From contig CAVSPU010000003.1 of NCBI GenBank assembly GCA_963729815.1, positions 186,001 to 250,000 of the forward strand: a DNA stretch of 64,000 nucleotides, written 5' to 3'. Each line of letters opens with the position of its first letter. Position 1 is the stretch's first letter. The notes beneath the pieces were generated by a model. The model saw nothing but the letters and a program-made list of their open reading frames with translations, was not told where the DNA came from and searched no databases. Made by a program: the position numbers and the translations under genes. The DNA comes from DAHUXN01 sp963729815 (GTDB lineage Bacteria; Acidobacteriota; Terriglobia; Acidiferrales; UBA7541). Of the stretch, positions 1 through 9,883 are shown piece after piece.

Positions 1-144
1 TGTAGCATGAGTTAACATAGCTGTCAATGGGAAAACGCACCTTTTGCATGCAGGGTCGGGCTTGAGGGCACAGGTTGTGAAACGCAGGGTGCAGGGGAAC
101 GTCCAAAGTCGCAGGAGCGCCGCGAAAGTGCGAAGGGAGGGGTT

Positions 145-672
145 ATGCCAAAAGCGAATTCGCTGACGGCGTTGGGCAAGGTGAGTTTGGTCGTACTGCT
201 CGCGAGTCCTTGGCTAGTGGCGCGGGCGCAGAGCAAGCCTGCGAAGATGGCGACGGCGCCTGGGCCAGTGCCGGCGCAGATTGCCAACGCGAAGAGCGTG
301 TTTATTTCGAACACCGCGCCGGACGGGATGCCGTCGATCATCTTGGAGAATTTCAAGGAACCGAACCGTCCGTACGATCAACTGTATGCGGCGATGAAGG
401 CGTGGGGAAGGTATACGCTGGCGGATTCGCCGGCGGATGCGGATCTGGTGATGGAAATACACTTCAGGGCATCAGCCTACACGGGCGGACTGGGACAGGG
501 AGAGGAATTTTATTTGAGCATTCTGGACGCGAAGACGCATTTCGTACTGTGGACGTTCATCGAGCCGGTGGAAGCTGCGGTGCGAAAAGCCAGTTGGGAG
601 AAAAACGTCGATACGAGCGTGACCGGGTTGGTGAACGATATGAAGACAGTGGCGGGGGGACAACAACAGTAA
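145..672 (+). CDS. Small exported protein of unknown function
   Basis: A 175-residue protein with an N-terminal signal peptide: a basic start, a hydrophobic stretch of about residues 10-24, and a likely cleavage site after ARAQ near residue 29. The mature part has no cysteine pair or catalytic motif I recognise. It contains the phrase DADLVMEIHF and a C-terminal helix, so a small soluble periplasmic domain is likely. The ATG follows a clear GGGAGGGG ribosome binding site. It stands alone: repeat-rich non-coding DNA follows it and the next gene is on the opposite strand. No function assigned. Confidence 0.75.
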   Translation: MPKANSLTALGKVSLVVLLASPWLVARAQSKPAKMATAPGPVPAQIANAKSVFISNTAPDGMPSIILENFKEPNRPYDQLYAAMKAWGRYTLADSPADADLVMEIHFRASAYTGGLGQGEEFYLSILDAKTHFVLWTFIEPVEAAVRKASWEKNVDTSVTGLVNDMKTVAGGQQQ

Positions 673-1140
673 CGCAACGCCAGTGACGAGTGGTCAGTGA
701 TGAGTGGCCCTTCCTTTGTCAGGGCAAGCTAGCTAAAGGCGAATGCTCCGCGCCTGCCAGCGGTGAGTCCGAAAGCTGGCGGGCGGGTCTCCCACCCCTA
801 CGAAGGCAAAATCCCCACCCTTTGCTGCGCGCCGCGTTGCGTCGCACAGGACGCAAAGGATGGGGCACCCGCAAGAGCGAAAAAGCGGCGCGACTCGGAG
901 AGCCGCGGCCCTTCCTGCGTCAGGGCAAGCAGGGCTCGTACGGAGACGCGGCGCGGGACGGATTCCGGCCCTCTCTTGTGCCGGCGGCCGGGTCTCCCAC
1001 CCCAAACGCTCGAATTCAGCGTTTGGGGACCCCGCCAAGACCCGCCCCTACGGATGCCAAAGAAGCTGACGCGCCATTCGATCTGATCACACCTGAATAC
1101 CAGTGGGCGCCCTTCGGCTTCGCTCCCTTTGCGACGGCAC
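673..1140. repeat. Gene-free patch of decayed interspersed repeats
   Basis: Roughly 470 bases without a believable gene. Visible repeats: a GGCCCTTCC..TCAGGGCAAGC unit at 706-730 and 907-930, with a third diverged copy at 1145-1168 inside the end of the neighbouring glycosidase gene; an exact 14-base direct repeat GGGTCTCCCACCCC at 785-798 and 990-1003; and a perfect 10-base inverted repeat (CCCCAAACGC, arms 1000-1009 and 1019-1028). Frames that stay open here have low-complexity Arg/Pro/Gly composition and no start signal. The patch looks like a small array of degenerate intergenic repeats. Confidence 0.6.
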
Positions 1141-2727
1141 TCAGGGCCCTTCGTTTCTCAGGGTAAACAGGCGGGACAAGCTGGCTCCATTGGACTTAAT
1201 CACGCTAGCATACCAGTTTGCGGAATCCTTCAGGATGCGATGGCCGGAGGGAAAATCGACGAAGACCATACCGAAGCGCTGCGTGTAGCCTTCCTGCCAT
1301 TCGAAATTGTCGAGCAGCGACCAATGCAAATAGCCGCGCAGAGGAACGCCTTCGCGCGCGGCGCGGGCGAGAGTCTGCAAATAACGCGCGGTGAAATCGA
1401 TGCGCTGCGGATCGTGGACTTGGCCGTCGAGTGAAACCCAATCGCGCGTCGAGCAGCCGTTTTCGGTGATGAAAATCGGCATTTTGTAGCGTTCGTAGAG
1501 CCACTTGGGCGCCCAATACATGGCGTCGGGCGTGACTTGCCAGCCGAAGGCCGTCAAGGGAAAGCCAGCCGGGAACGGAACGTCCTCGGCTGTGCCGTTG
1601 GCCGCGGCGCGGACTTGCCAGCCGCCGTAGATATTCGCGCCGACAAAATCGAGCGGCTGGCGAATCGTTTCCATGTCGCCCGCGCGAATTTGGGGCGCGT
1701 CGCCGCCGAGCGCGGCCAGGGCGTGCGCGGGATATTTGCCGAGAAACACAGGATCGAGCCACCAGGCGTTTTCGCGCCACCAATGCGGGCCGGAGAAATG
1801 AGCGAGCGGGCTCGCGAAAGTCGACGCGCGAGCAGCGGTGACATCGGCGGCTGAATCGGTTTCGGGAAGCGACGGCGATACATCGCCCAGATAGCCAAGC
1901 TGCACGGGCTGGCGCGCATTGGCGCGAATCGCCTGCGCGGCGCGTCCGTGCGCGAGAAACGTGATGTGCGCAGCGCGCATGTATTCGCGGCGTGGCAATT
2001 TTTCGCCCGGCGCTTGCACGCCGGTGACGTACGCGCCGCCGATGAAGGAGCGCGGCTCGTTGATCGTGAGCCAATATGTGGCGCGATCGGAAAGCGCGCG
2101 CGCCACCGCTGCCGCATAATCGCCGAACCATTTCGCCATTTCGCGATCGAGCCAGCCGCCGCGGCGATGGAGCGCGAGGGGCGTATCCCAATGAAAAAGC
2201 GTGACGACGGGCTGAATATTCGCGGCGAGCAAGGCGTCCACGAGGCGGCTGTAAAAATCGAGGCCCTTCGGATTGGCGCGGCCGGTGCCTTCGGGCATCA
2301 CGCGCGGCCAGGAAACGCTGAAGCGAAATGCGCGGAAGCCCATCTCGCGCATGTGGCCGATGTCCTCGGCATAGCGATGGTAAAAATCGCAGGCGACGTC
2401 GCCGGTCTGGCCGTCGCGAATCTTGCCGGGCTTGTGCGCGAATTCGTCCCAGACGGACAGCCCTTTGCCGTCTTCACGCGGCGCGCCTTCGGTCTGATAC
2501 GCGGACATCCCCGCGCCCCAGAGAAACTTTTCGTCGAACGGCGCGCCCTGCGGAGCCGCAGGAGATTGCTGCGGCGCAACGAGGGCTGGAGCGTCACTGT
2601 TGTGCGCTCCCGGTGCGGCGCCGGAGCTTGCGAAAACCAGCGCCGTGCCTGCCGATGCGGACAAGAATTCGCGGCGCGTCAGGTTTCGCCGCGCGGCGTT
2701 ACGCGATGGCTCGTGATTTGATTTCAT
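1141..2727 (-). CDS. GH1 family beta-glucosidase, Tat-exported
   Basis: Glycoside hydrolase family 1, a retaining beta-glycosidase that removes terminal beta-linked sugars. Both catalytic motifs are present: TINEP with the acid/base Glu near residue 224 and ITENG with the nucleophile Glu near residue 422. The QTEGA and HWDTPL motifs and the C-terminal NFEWQEGYTQRFG substrate loop are also there. Before the barrel is a twin-arginine leader (TRREFL, then a hydrophobic stretch), so the enzyme is probably folded in the cytoplasm and exported. The ATG at 2727 (MKSNHEP) leaves 13 bases after the SDR stop; an in-frame ATG at 2775 would overlap that gene by 35 bases. The last residues (about LFTLRNEGP) are encoded by a copy of the neighbouring repeat, suggesting the 3' end was altered by repeat insertion. 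Confidence 0.92.
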   Translation of the reverse strand: MKSNHEPSRNAARRNLTRREFLSASAGTALVFASSGAAPGAHNSDAPALVAPQQSPAAPQGAPFDEKFLWGAGMSAYQTEGAPREDGKGLSVWDEFAHKPGKIRDGQTGDVACDFYHRYAEDIGHMREMGFRAFRFSVSWPRVMPEGTGRANPKGLDFYSRLVDALLAANIQPVVTLFHWDTPLALHRRGGWLDREMAKWFGDYAAAVARALSDRATYWLTINEPRSFIGGAYVTGVQAPGEKLPRREYMRAAHITFLAHGRAAQAIRANARQPVQLGYLGDVSPSLPETDSAADVTAARASTFASPLAHFSGPHWWRENAWWLDPVFLGKYPAHALAALGGDAPQIRAGDMETIRQPLDFVGANIYGGWQVRAAANGTAEDVPFPAGFPLTAFGWQVTPDAMYWAPKWLYERYKMPIFITENGCSTRDWVSLDGQVHDPQRIDFTARYLQTLARAAREGVPLRGYLHWSLLDNFEWQEGYTQRFGMVFVDFPSGHRILKDSANWYASVIKSNGASLSRLFTLRNEGP

Positions 2728-2740
2728 TCGCCCGCCAGAT

Positions 2741-3574
2741 TCACTTTTTCGGCGCGAACATTCCCGCGGCGACACGTGTCACCATGCTGCGTGGCGCAAG
2801 ACGCTGGCCTTCAACGCTCAGTGCGTTCTTCAGTCCCGAGATCACGCTGCCTTTCCCTTGCGCGACGGCGCGCAATCCGACGCGCGCAACTTTTTCGGCC
2901 GTTTCCGCGCCGCGAAACGTGTTTTCGGGCTGGCCGGCAACTTCGCGAAACTCGGTCGACGTCGAGCCGGGGCAAAGCGCGCAGACATGCACGCCGTGTT
3001 GCCGGACTTCCTCTGCGATACCTTCGGCAAAGCGCAGATCGAACGCCTTCGTCGCAGCATACGTCGAGATGTAGGGCACGGCCTGAAATCCAGCGACCGA
3101 TGCGAGAATGAGAATGTCGCCGTGGCGTCGCGCAACCATTTCGGGCAAGTAGAGATGCGTCAGGGCGACGACGGCGGCGCAGTTGACCTGCACCATTTCG
3201 AGCTGGCGGCGGACATCCGCTTCATGGAATGAGCCATAACTGCCGAACCCGGCGTTGTTGACGAGGAGTTCGATTTCGATTTTCTTCGACTGCGTGAATG
3301 CGCGAATCTGCTCCGGCGCGCCGGGAACAGCCAAATCCGCGATGAAGATTTCGACGCTGACTCCGTGGTCGTTGCGGAGCTTCGCCCCAAGCTGTTCGAG
3401 GCGGTCCTTGCGCCGCGCGGTCAGCACCAGATGTGCTCCGCCTGCCGCAAGCTGCTCCGCCAGCGCCTGGCCGATTCCCGCGCTTGCGCCGGTTACGAGC
3501 GCCCATTTGCCCGCCCAGCGATTCCGTCCGCTGCTTCGCCCATCGCTTCGCTCATTGTTCTGTGTATTGGCCAT
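2741..3574 (-). CDS. Short-chain dehydrogenase/reductase (SDR)
   Basis: Classical SDR oxidoreductase of 277 residues with a Rossmann fold. It has the NAD(P)-binding TGASAGIG motif near residue 30, NNAG near residue 108, a catalytic Ser in ILASVAG and the YAATK catalytic Tyr/Lys pair. ARRKDR after the second strand has basic residues typical of NADP(H) preference. The substrate is unknown; the YqjQ/DltE-like subgroup of SDRs has this overall look. It lies just upstream of and co-directional with the GH1 gene (13-base gap), so the two may be cotranscribed. Start ATG at 3574. Confidence 0.88.
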   Translation of the reverse strand: MANTQNNERSDGRSSGRNRWAGKWALVTGASAGIGQALAEQLAAGGAHLVLTARRKDRLEQLGAKLRNDHGVSVEIFIADLAVPGAPEQIRAFTQSKKIEIELLVNNAGFGSYGSFHEADVRRQLEMVQVNCAAVVALTHLYLPEMVARRHGDILILASVAGFQAVPYISTYAATKAFDLRFAEGIAEEVRQHGVHVCALCPGSTSTEFREVAGQPENTFRGAETAEKVARVGLRAVAQGKGSVISGLKNALSVEGQRLAPRSMVTRVAAGMFAPKK

Positions 3575-3724
3575 GAAAATTGCCCCCGCGCCGTTTGACG
3601 CCCCGAAAGGGGAAATGGAACCACAATCGAGGCACCTCTGAACAGGAGGAAATTAAAGCGCGGGCGAACGGATTGTGAATTATGATGAAAAACAGGAGAA
3701 ATCTGCCAGGAACTGGATGCGGAC

Positions 3725-3973
3725 TCAGGCCCCGCGAGCGTTTCCGCGAGGAAGCACAAAGTCGCGCACGCGTGCGCCCTGCTCCTTCATGCGGTCAAGC
3801 AGACGCCGCGCCCACACGAATTCCGCCGCGAGGACGCCCAATCCAAGCAGAATCACGAGCCAGCCCGGCCCCGGGGCCACGAGCAGCACAAGGCCGAGCG
3901 CCAGTAGCGTGAATCCAAAGAGGATCTTGAGGAAGCGCTTTGTATGCTGAAGAGTCCTAAAGAGCGTGGTCAT
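3725..3973 (-). CDS. PGPGW-motif transmembrane protein
   Basis: An 82-residue membrane protein with two hydrophobic helices separated by the family-defining PGPGW motif (APGPGWLVILLGLG), followed by a basic tail (WARRLLDRMKEQ). It fits the PGPGW/TIGR02611 family of small inner-membrane proteins of unknown function. I chose the ATG at 3973 (MTTLFRTLQ). An upstream in-frame start at 4045 would add 24 residues unlike the family, and no strong ribosome binding site decides between them. Confidence 0.75.
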   Translation of the reverse strand: MTTLFRTLQHTKRFLKILFGFTLLALGLVLLVAPGPGWLVILLGLGVLAAEFVWARRLLDRMKEQGARVRDFVLPRGNARGA

Positions 3974-4242
3974 GTCCCGACTACCGTCCGTTCCTTCGTA
4001 ATTGAAAGCTCGTGACTGAAAGCTGCCCACTTTCGCGAGCGCCATCTCTCAAGTCTCAAGAGCGCGCCCGTTGGTCTTTAGATGCCGGGACACACCCATT
4101 TGATGCGAGCACGCCGGTAGCCAAACGCCGCTGGCCTTGCTTCGCGCAACTCCCGCGCTGATAATGGCTTTCCTTGTGCCCGGAGCGAATACTGCAAATC
4201 TATAGCCCGGAAACGGAACGAAATTACCAACCGAGGTCAAGA

Positions 4243-4725
4243 ATGGAGCTCATCACTGTACCCATTGAAATTCCAGAAGGCGCCAACGTCATCCTCGGCC
4301 AGGCTCACTTTATCAAGACAGCCGAGGACCTTTTTGAAGCCGTGGTCAATACGGTGCCGGGCGCGAAATTCGCCATCGCGTTCAACGAAGCGTCCGGGCC
4401 ATGCCTGGTGCGCGTGGAAGCAAATGACGACGAGCTGCGGCGCGCCGCCATCGCCAACGCGAAGGCCATTGGCGCGGGCCATCTGTTTATACTGATTGTG
4501 CGCAATGCTTACCCGATCAACCTTCTCGGGCGGATCAAGGACTGCTTCGAGGTCTGCTCGGTTTATTGCGCGACGGCGAATCCCGTAGAGGTTATCGTCG
4601 CACAGACCAAGCAGGGCCGAGCCATTTTGGGGGTCGTGGATGGCAACTCGCCCAAGGGCGTCGAAGGGGCCGCCGAGGCGCAAGCGCGCCATGATTTTGT
4701 CCGGAAAATTGGCTATAAACTGTGA
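4243..4725 (+). CDS. Adenosine-specific kinase (DUF355 family)
   Basis: A 160-residue protein matching the DUF355/adenosine-specific kinase family throughout, including the conserved stretches GQAHFIKTAEDL, AFNEASGPCLVR, HLFILIVRNAYPINLL and VYCATANPVEV. Family members bind adenosine/AMP; the biological role in bacteria is poorly defined. The start at 4243 (MELITVPIEI) follows GAGG at the right distance; an in-frame start 69 bases upstream adds unrelated sequence. tRNA-Ser lies 15 bases beyond the stop on the other strand. Confidence 0.85.
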   Translation: MELITVPIEIPEGANVILGQAHFIKTAEDLFEAVVNTVPGAKFAIAFNEASGPCLVRVEANDDELRRAAIANAKAIGAGHLFILIVRNAYPINLLGRIKDCFEVCSVYCATANPVEVIVAQTKQGRAILGVVDGNSPKGVEGAAEAQARHDFVRKIGYKL

Positions 4726-4740
4726 GGAAAGCGAATTGAA

Positions 4741-4830
4741 TGGCGGAGAGGGTGGGATTTGAACCCACGGTAGGATTTCTCCTACACACGCTTTCCAAGC
4801 GTGCTCCTTAAGCCGCTCGGACACCTCTCC
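4741..4830 (-). tRNA. tRNA-Ser (anticodon GGA)
   Basis: Read on the minus strand, a 90-nt class II tRNA. The 7-bp acceptor stem is GGAGAGG/CCTCTCC, with discriminator G and an encoded CCA. The anticodon loop is CTTGGAAAG with anticodon GGA, there is a long variable arm, and the T-loop is GGTTCAAATCC. It is not tRNA-Sec: the anticodon is GGA and the acceptor stem is 7 bp. Confidence 0.97.
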
Positions 4831-4958
4831 GGCTAGAAAGCGCCACAGAAGCGTAGCAGATTGAGAGAAGAGCGGCAAACGCGGCGAAAGCCAAGGTCAA
4901 GAAATATGGCAAAAGATTCGAGCATTTAATTATACTTCTTGGGACGCCGCCGCACGAT

Positions 4959-5033
4959 TCCGGGGTGGTGCAATTGGTAGCACATGGGCCTTTGGAGCCT
5001 AGAATCTTGGTTCGAGTCCAAGCCCCGGAGCCA
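4959..5033 (+). tRNA. tRNA-Gln (anticodon TTG)
   Basis: A 75-nt tRNA with acceptor TCCGGGG/CCCCGGA, D-stem GTGC/GCAC, anticodon loop CTTTGGA giving anticodon TTG (Gln), T-arm CTTGG/CCAAG with loop TTCGAGT, and an encoded CCA at 5031-5033. Confidence 0.97.
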
Positions 5034-5246
5034 CTTTCTTCGTCTTGCTACCACGAACTGAGAATATCCGCGGACCAGGAACACTGACGTACGCTTGCTT
5101 TGCAGGGAGAACTCGTGGAAGCCATTGCTGCGCTGGCATGGACGAGATGAATGGACCGAAGCTCTGAGCCGCAGACCACGTATTGTCATTTCATGCACCG
5201 TCGTTTGTTTTGTGTTTTGAGCAGGCAACGGAAGAAGCGCCAGGCA

Positions 5247-5284
5247 ACAAAAAACCCTGGGTTCCAGCAATGGAACCCAGGGTT
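5247..5284 (-). terminator. Intrinsic terminator of the receptor gene
   Basis: A perfect 14-bp inverted repeat (arms 5253-5266 and 5271-5284, loop of 4). Read on the minus strand it is followed by a run of T residues. It lies 22 bases past the stop of the broken receptor gene and is intact although the gene is not. Confidence 0.85.
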
Positions 5285-5306
5285 CTCATTGAGTGATGAA
5301 CTTCAA

Positions 5307-8300
5307 CTAGAACGAAACACGCAACCCCAGCTCGATCCAACGGGAGCTGGCTTCGCGGTTCGCCGGAACGTATGAGCTTGTGATCTCGCCGAAATTCGAC
5401 GGGTTCTGCAAACTCAACCCGTTGAGCTTGCCGCCTCGCCAGGAGTCTGGAAGTTCACGTGGTTGAAAACGTTGAGGAACTGGGCCGAGAAGTCCATCGT
5501 GAAATTCTCGTGGATTTTGGTGGATTTGCCCAGCGCCATATCGTAATTCCACATCGGCAATCCGCGGAACGGATTGGCTGAACCATCGCGTCCATCCGTG
5601 CTGATATTGACGTCACGAAAGTCATTGTAGGCCGTCTGCCGGATTAGCAAAAATGTTAAGGCCGGTTCCACCGTTGGCTGGATCGGTTGCCGTCCCGATG
5701 CCGCCCGAACCGGTCACTCCCGAGTGGACACTGCCGTTGAGCTGTGAAGTTGGAACGGTCGGGATCGCAGGAACGTTAGCGCCTATGACGCTTGACACAC
5801 CCCATACCTCGGGACTCTCGCCCACTTCGTTTGGAAGCCCCGAATAAGCTTCAAAGACACCCGACCAATACCAGCCGCTGATGGCTCTATCGAGTCCATT
5901 ATTGAAATGGAGTCGATGGCCATTGCCAGCCGGAAGTTGATAGACATATTCCCCGGTTAGGAGGTGTCTGCGATCGTAAATGGAGGGGCCATAACTCGCA
6001 TTAATATCATAACTATTCAGATAGTAACCAGCGTTGTCCTGGTTAACGAGCCCCTGGTCAAGGGACTTCGAGAGGGTGTAGTTGACCTGGAAAGTCAGCC
6101 CACGGGACGTTTTCTTCTGCAAGCTGACGATCAAGCCATTGTAAGTTGAGGTTCCGACGTAGGTGCGCTCCTCGGACAGCACAGTTTGAAGATTGTCATA
6201 TGGGGTCAACGCCTGCCCTAGCCTGTAAAGATCCATAGTCTGGAACAGAGTCTGGACCAAGCCGGTAGTGAAAGCAGAACTGTGGCCCGATACCAAGCAC
6301 GCGGTGTTGGTTCCGCCGCACCCAGTTAGCTTGCAGCATATCCGGGTAACTGGTTTTCGAAGAAAGGCTGCGTGGTTACGGGTTGGCCAGCGCGCAGCTC
6401 GCCCGCGACGGCATCAAACGCCTGCGCGAAGGTTTGGCCTGACGCCGTGTCCTTGAACATGTACGGGGAGTCGTTGAGATCCACCGAACTGGGAAGGCGC
6501 GAAGCCCAATGGGAAATGTAGCCCACTTCCAACATCATGCTGTGCGGCAACTCGCGCTGGATGTCCAGGTCAAGGTTATTGCCGCGACCAACTTTAAAGT
6601 TGGGATCGTCCTGGAAGGAGAGGATTTCCCCGAACGGAGTTGACGGCACAACCGGGTTGGAAATCGTCGGGACCGTCGGCAGAGGAATCGATCCGTCCAC
6701 GCCTACGCGGAAATCCATGAGGGCCGGATTGCTGCAGCTTCCTGTGCAGTTCGGCTCGATACTGTTAATCGTCTGGCCGAAACCCACACCCAGCATCGGA
6801 ATCACGACGGTTTCGATCGTGGATTCGCGGTCGTAGACCATGGAATAGCCGCCGCGAATGACGGTCCTCTTGTCACCAAAAACTCGGCCGAGGAATCCCT
6901 CGCCGAAGCTCGGGTTCCACGCCGCAGAAACGCGCGGCGCCAAATCACCATAGTCGGTGTTGAACACTGGATTGTGCGCACTGTTCACGGGTATGTAGCC
7001 AGTTGTCGGATTGAAGATAGTGCCCTGCTCAGCGCCGGTCTCCTTGCTATTCAAATAGCTCGGAGCACTAATAAACTTACCGGTTGAAGCGTCAATCAAG
7101 ATTGTCTGGCGGCCCAGAGTATCGGTGGGCGCGGTTTGCCAGCCATAGGCAAGGCCGTAGCTGAGCGTCAGAGAATTAGTCAAACGCCAAACATCCTGAC
7201 CGTAGAAGTAGAACTCGTTCTGTACAGTGTTGTTGCTCAACGGAGTGCCGAAAGGAAGCGGGTTCAGACTCCCATCGCGCACTGCCAGGATGGAGGTGTT
7301 GTCAATTAGCCCCAAGGAGCCGGCATAAAGCTGGTTCCAATTCGCCAATTGACCCGCAGGGAGGCAATTCGTTGTGACTCCCCCTAAACAGGTTGGCGGA
7401 GCATTTGACGACGGGACCGAGAGGAACGAACCCGTGCCATCCACACTGTCCATCACCGTAACGAGCGAAGTGATTCCGTTGACAACTTTGTCGGCGCGGT
7501 CGGTGAGCAAGGGCAAATGGCGATCATCGGTGCCAAATTCAACGTGTGCTTGCCCTTGATCCAATCGATGCCGTCAGTAAACTGGACGCTCCTCTGGAAG
7601 TAGTCCTGGAAACGGGCTCCAGCCGAAGTATTGTCGATCGGCGCACCAAGCAAACCCTCTGCTGGGTTAAGCGCAACGAACGGGTCAGCACTGATGCCGG
7701 TAGAGGTTTCGGGCAGGTTAAATTGCGCCGCTGTTACGGCGGGACTCTCTACCTGGAAATTCTGCCAGTTGCGGATCCAGCCAAAGCGGAATGTATTCGT
7801 CACTGTGGGCGAGATGAGGGTGGTCAATTGCCCCGTTGCCATGGCGGTGCGGTATGGCGAAGTGCTCACATCCGACGGGTTGCCGTTGAGGATGCTGATC
7901 TGGTTTCCATATGAGATATTCCGCCAATACGTATAGCTGCCGGAAAATCGCCACTTATCGGTAAAATTGTGATCGAGCCGCAAGACGCCATAATCAGTAT
8001 CCAAGGGCGTTGAGACTGCACCTCGGTATCCTGTCTCGTTCAGGCCGTCGCCAAGGCCCCCAAAGTTTCCCGGAGGCATCAAGTTCCAAAAGTCTTGAAC
8101 TGTCGGGACTTATACCAAACCACGCGGGTCGCAAGCGAGCCCACCTGACGGGCCGCAGGCTGTGGATGTTGCCAGGTTGTAAGTGTCGGTGTTACCAGCT
8201 GCGTCTTTAAAAGTCAGGATGCCGGCCTTCAGTGATGCCGTGGGCACGGTTCTCGTGAACGTGGTGGACTCTGGAAAACGGCGAAGTTCATAGTTCGCAA

Positions 8301-9207
8301 AAATGAAAGTCTTATTCTTGAAGATCGGCCCGCCGAAGCGAACGCCTCCGCGGTTGTCATCCAAATGCGGCTCTTTAACTCCAGCGGCATTCAGATCCCA
8401 GGAATTTGCGTTCAGCGCGCTGTTCTGCGTGTACCAGTAAACCGACCCATGGTATTGGTTCGTGCCATGGCGACCGAGTAGGTTTACCTGCCCCCCCGAG
8501 CTGCGACCGAATGTGGCGTTGGGATTGGTGACGCCGATATCGAACTCTTGCACGCTGTCGATGCTTACTGGAATCCACGTGCCCGCGCCAACTTGATTAT
8601 CGCTGATATCAATACCATCAACCGTGTAGGTGTTCTGGTCGTCGATCGCGCCCGAAACGCGCGGCTCTGGCATAGGGAAAGTGTTGTCTCCCATTCCCGG
8701 GGAAACGGATGGCTGGAGAGTAATCAGCTCGGTCGCATTATGGGTCAGAGTCGGCAGGTCTTCCATTTCTTCGCTATTGATAACATTGCCGACCTGTGCG
8801 GTCGTCGTTTCCAACTGGACGTTGGCGCCGGCTTCAACAACCACGGATTGGGCAACCTCTCCAACCTGCATGGTAACGGGCACCAAGTAGCTCTTTGAGA
8901 CGTCGATGGCGAGATTTTGAACCGTGGCTTTTCGGAAACCCTGCTTGGTCACCTCGACGGTGTACGTTCCCGGTGTGACGGTAGGAAAGGTATATTGGCC
9001 GGCACCATTGGTCGTCGTCGTAAGTGAACTGCCCGTTGCGACGTTCGTCAGCTTAACCGCGGCACCGGGTACAACGGCACCGCTTTGATCCGCAACAGTG
9101 CCGACCACGGTGGCAGACGCCGACGTCTGCGCACGGAGAGTTCGCGGGGAAATGAATCCCACAACAAAAGCTAGCACGCCCAGCAGGACAATTAACCTTT
9201 GCCTCAC
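5307..9207 (-). pseudogene. Broken Oar-like TonB-dependent receptor
   Basis: About 1,300 codons of a receptor typical of Acidobacteriota, read in pieces. 9207-8110 holds the signal peptide, a carboxypeptidase-regulatory-like domain (VVGTVADQSGAVVPGA..) and the plug (TVDGIDISDN). Then comes an in-frame TAA at 8112-8110. The same frame continues to about 7530, and frame changes follow near 7530, 6325, 5650 and 5440. The pieces join into one continuous beta-barrel sequence ending in RVSF, the aromatic C-terminus expected of outer-membrane barrels. The GTG at 9207 has a good GAGGAGGA site. Four frameshifts plus a stop in one gene, with intact neighbours, argue for true decay, though sequencing error cannot be excluded. 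The intact relative would be an outer-membrane importer of polymers or siderophores. Confidence 0.85.
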
Positions 9208-9883
9208 TTTTCACATCCTCCTCGGCTCATTTCGCCGTAATCAAATCGCTGCGGACTTGGTCAAGCACACCGGACTCTTTGCGAAGCCGCTGAAAAAAAC
9301 GAATGTTTGAATACCCTACCCCTAGGGAATTAGAAAGACCTGCCGCGCCTTATACTGCATGTTGTATCCCAGTGTCAAGGAGCTGCCCAAGGCCCAAATT
9401 GATGTCTGTGCGGAAGTAACGGTCAGAAACAGCGCCACCCCACGCAGTTTCTATATGCCCAATCTGCCTACCTAGCTAAGCACGCATAGCTCCATCCTCG
9501 AGACGTCCGCAGGCGTGCGCTAAGCGACAGATACAAATACACTTATATTCCTAGCGACCACTCCAGAGAACACGCCCTACGCGAGAAGTACGAAATTGCA
9601 TATTTTAGCGTATGTGAAATCGTATAATTTCGAGCGATCTGGCACTCGTCTTAGGATTCGTTACCGTTAAGAAGCATCTCCGAAATGTGCCACTGGTTCT
9701 TCATCCGACGGCCACGGTCGCACAATGCGGCCTTCGGCCGGGTGAGATGAGATCGCTGTCAGGAAAGCGCGAGCAGCATCATGCTGGAATGGCGGCATCC
9801 TGCAGGAGATCATCTGAAATGAACGAGTGGAATGAACGAGGAACTTGTCTAACGAGGGGCGGCGGCATAATCTATCGCCCGGC
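9208..9883. other. Long intergenic region, no gene seen
   Basis: About 675 bases between the receptor start and the protease gene, more AT-rich than its surroundings. The receptor's GAGGAGG ribosome binding site is at its left end. A short inverted repeat (CGAAATT at 9591-9597, AATTTCG at 9626-9632) and a TATAAT-like hexamer at 9623-9628 are visible. I see no convincing coding frame or RNA gene. Confidence 0.5.

Noticed and set aside
4741..4830. Whether this serine tRNA could be selC
   Set aside because: The anticodon is GGA and the acceptor stem is 7 bp; tRNA-Sec needs UCA and an 8-bp acceptor stem.
4237..4878. Minus-strand open frame of 213 codons covering the kinase gene and tRNA-Ser
   Set aside because: It runs through a tRNA and opposes a clear DUF355 gene.
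8110..8112. In-frame TAA in the receptor as a recoding site
   Set aside because: TAA is not a selenocysteine codon, no cysteine is expected there, and the gene carries four further frameshifts, so decay is the simpler reading.
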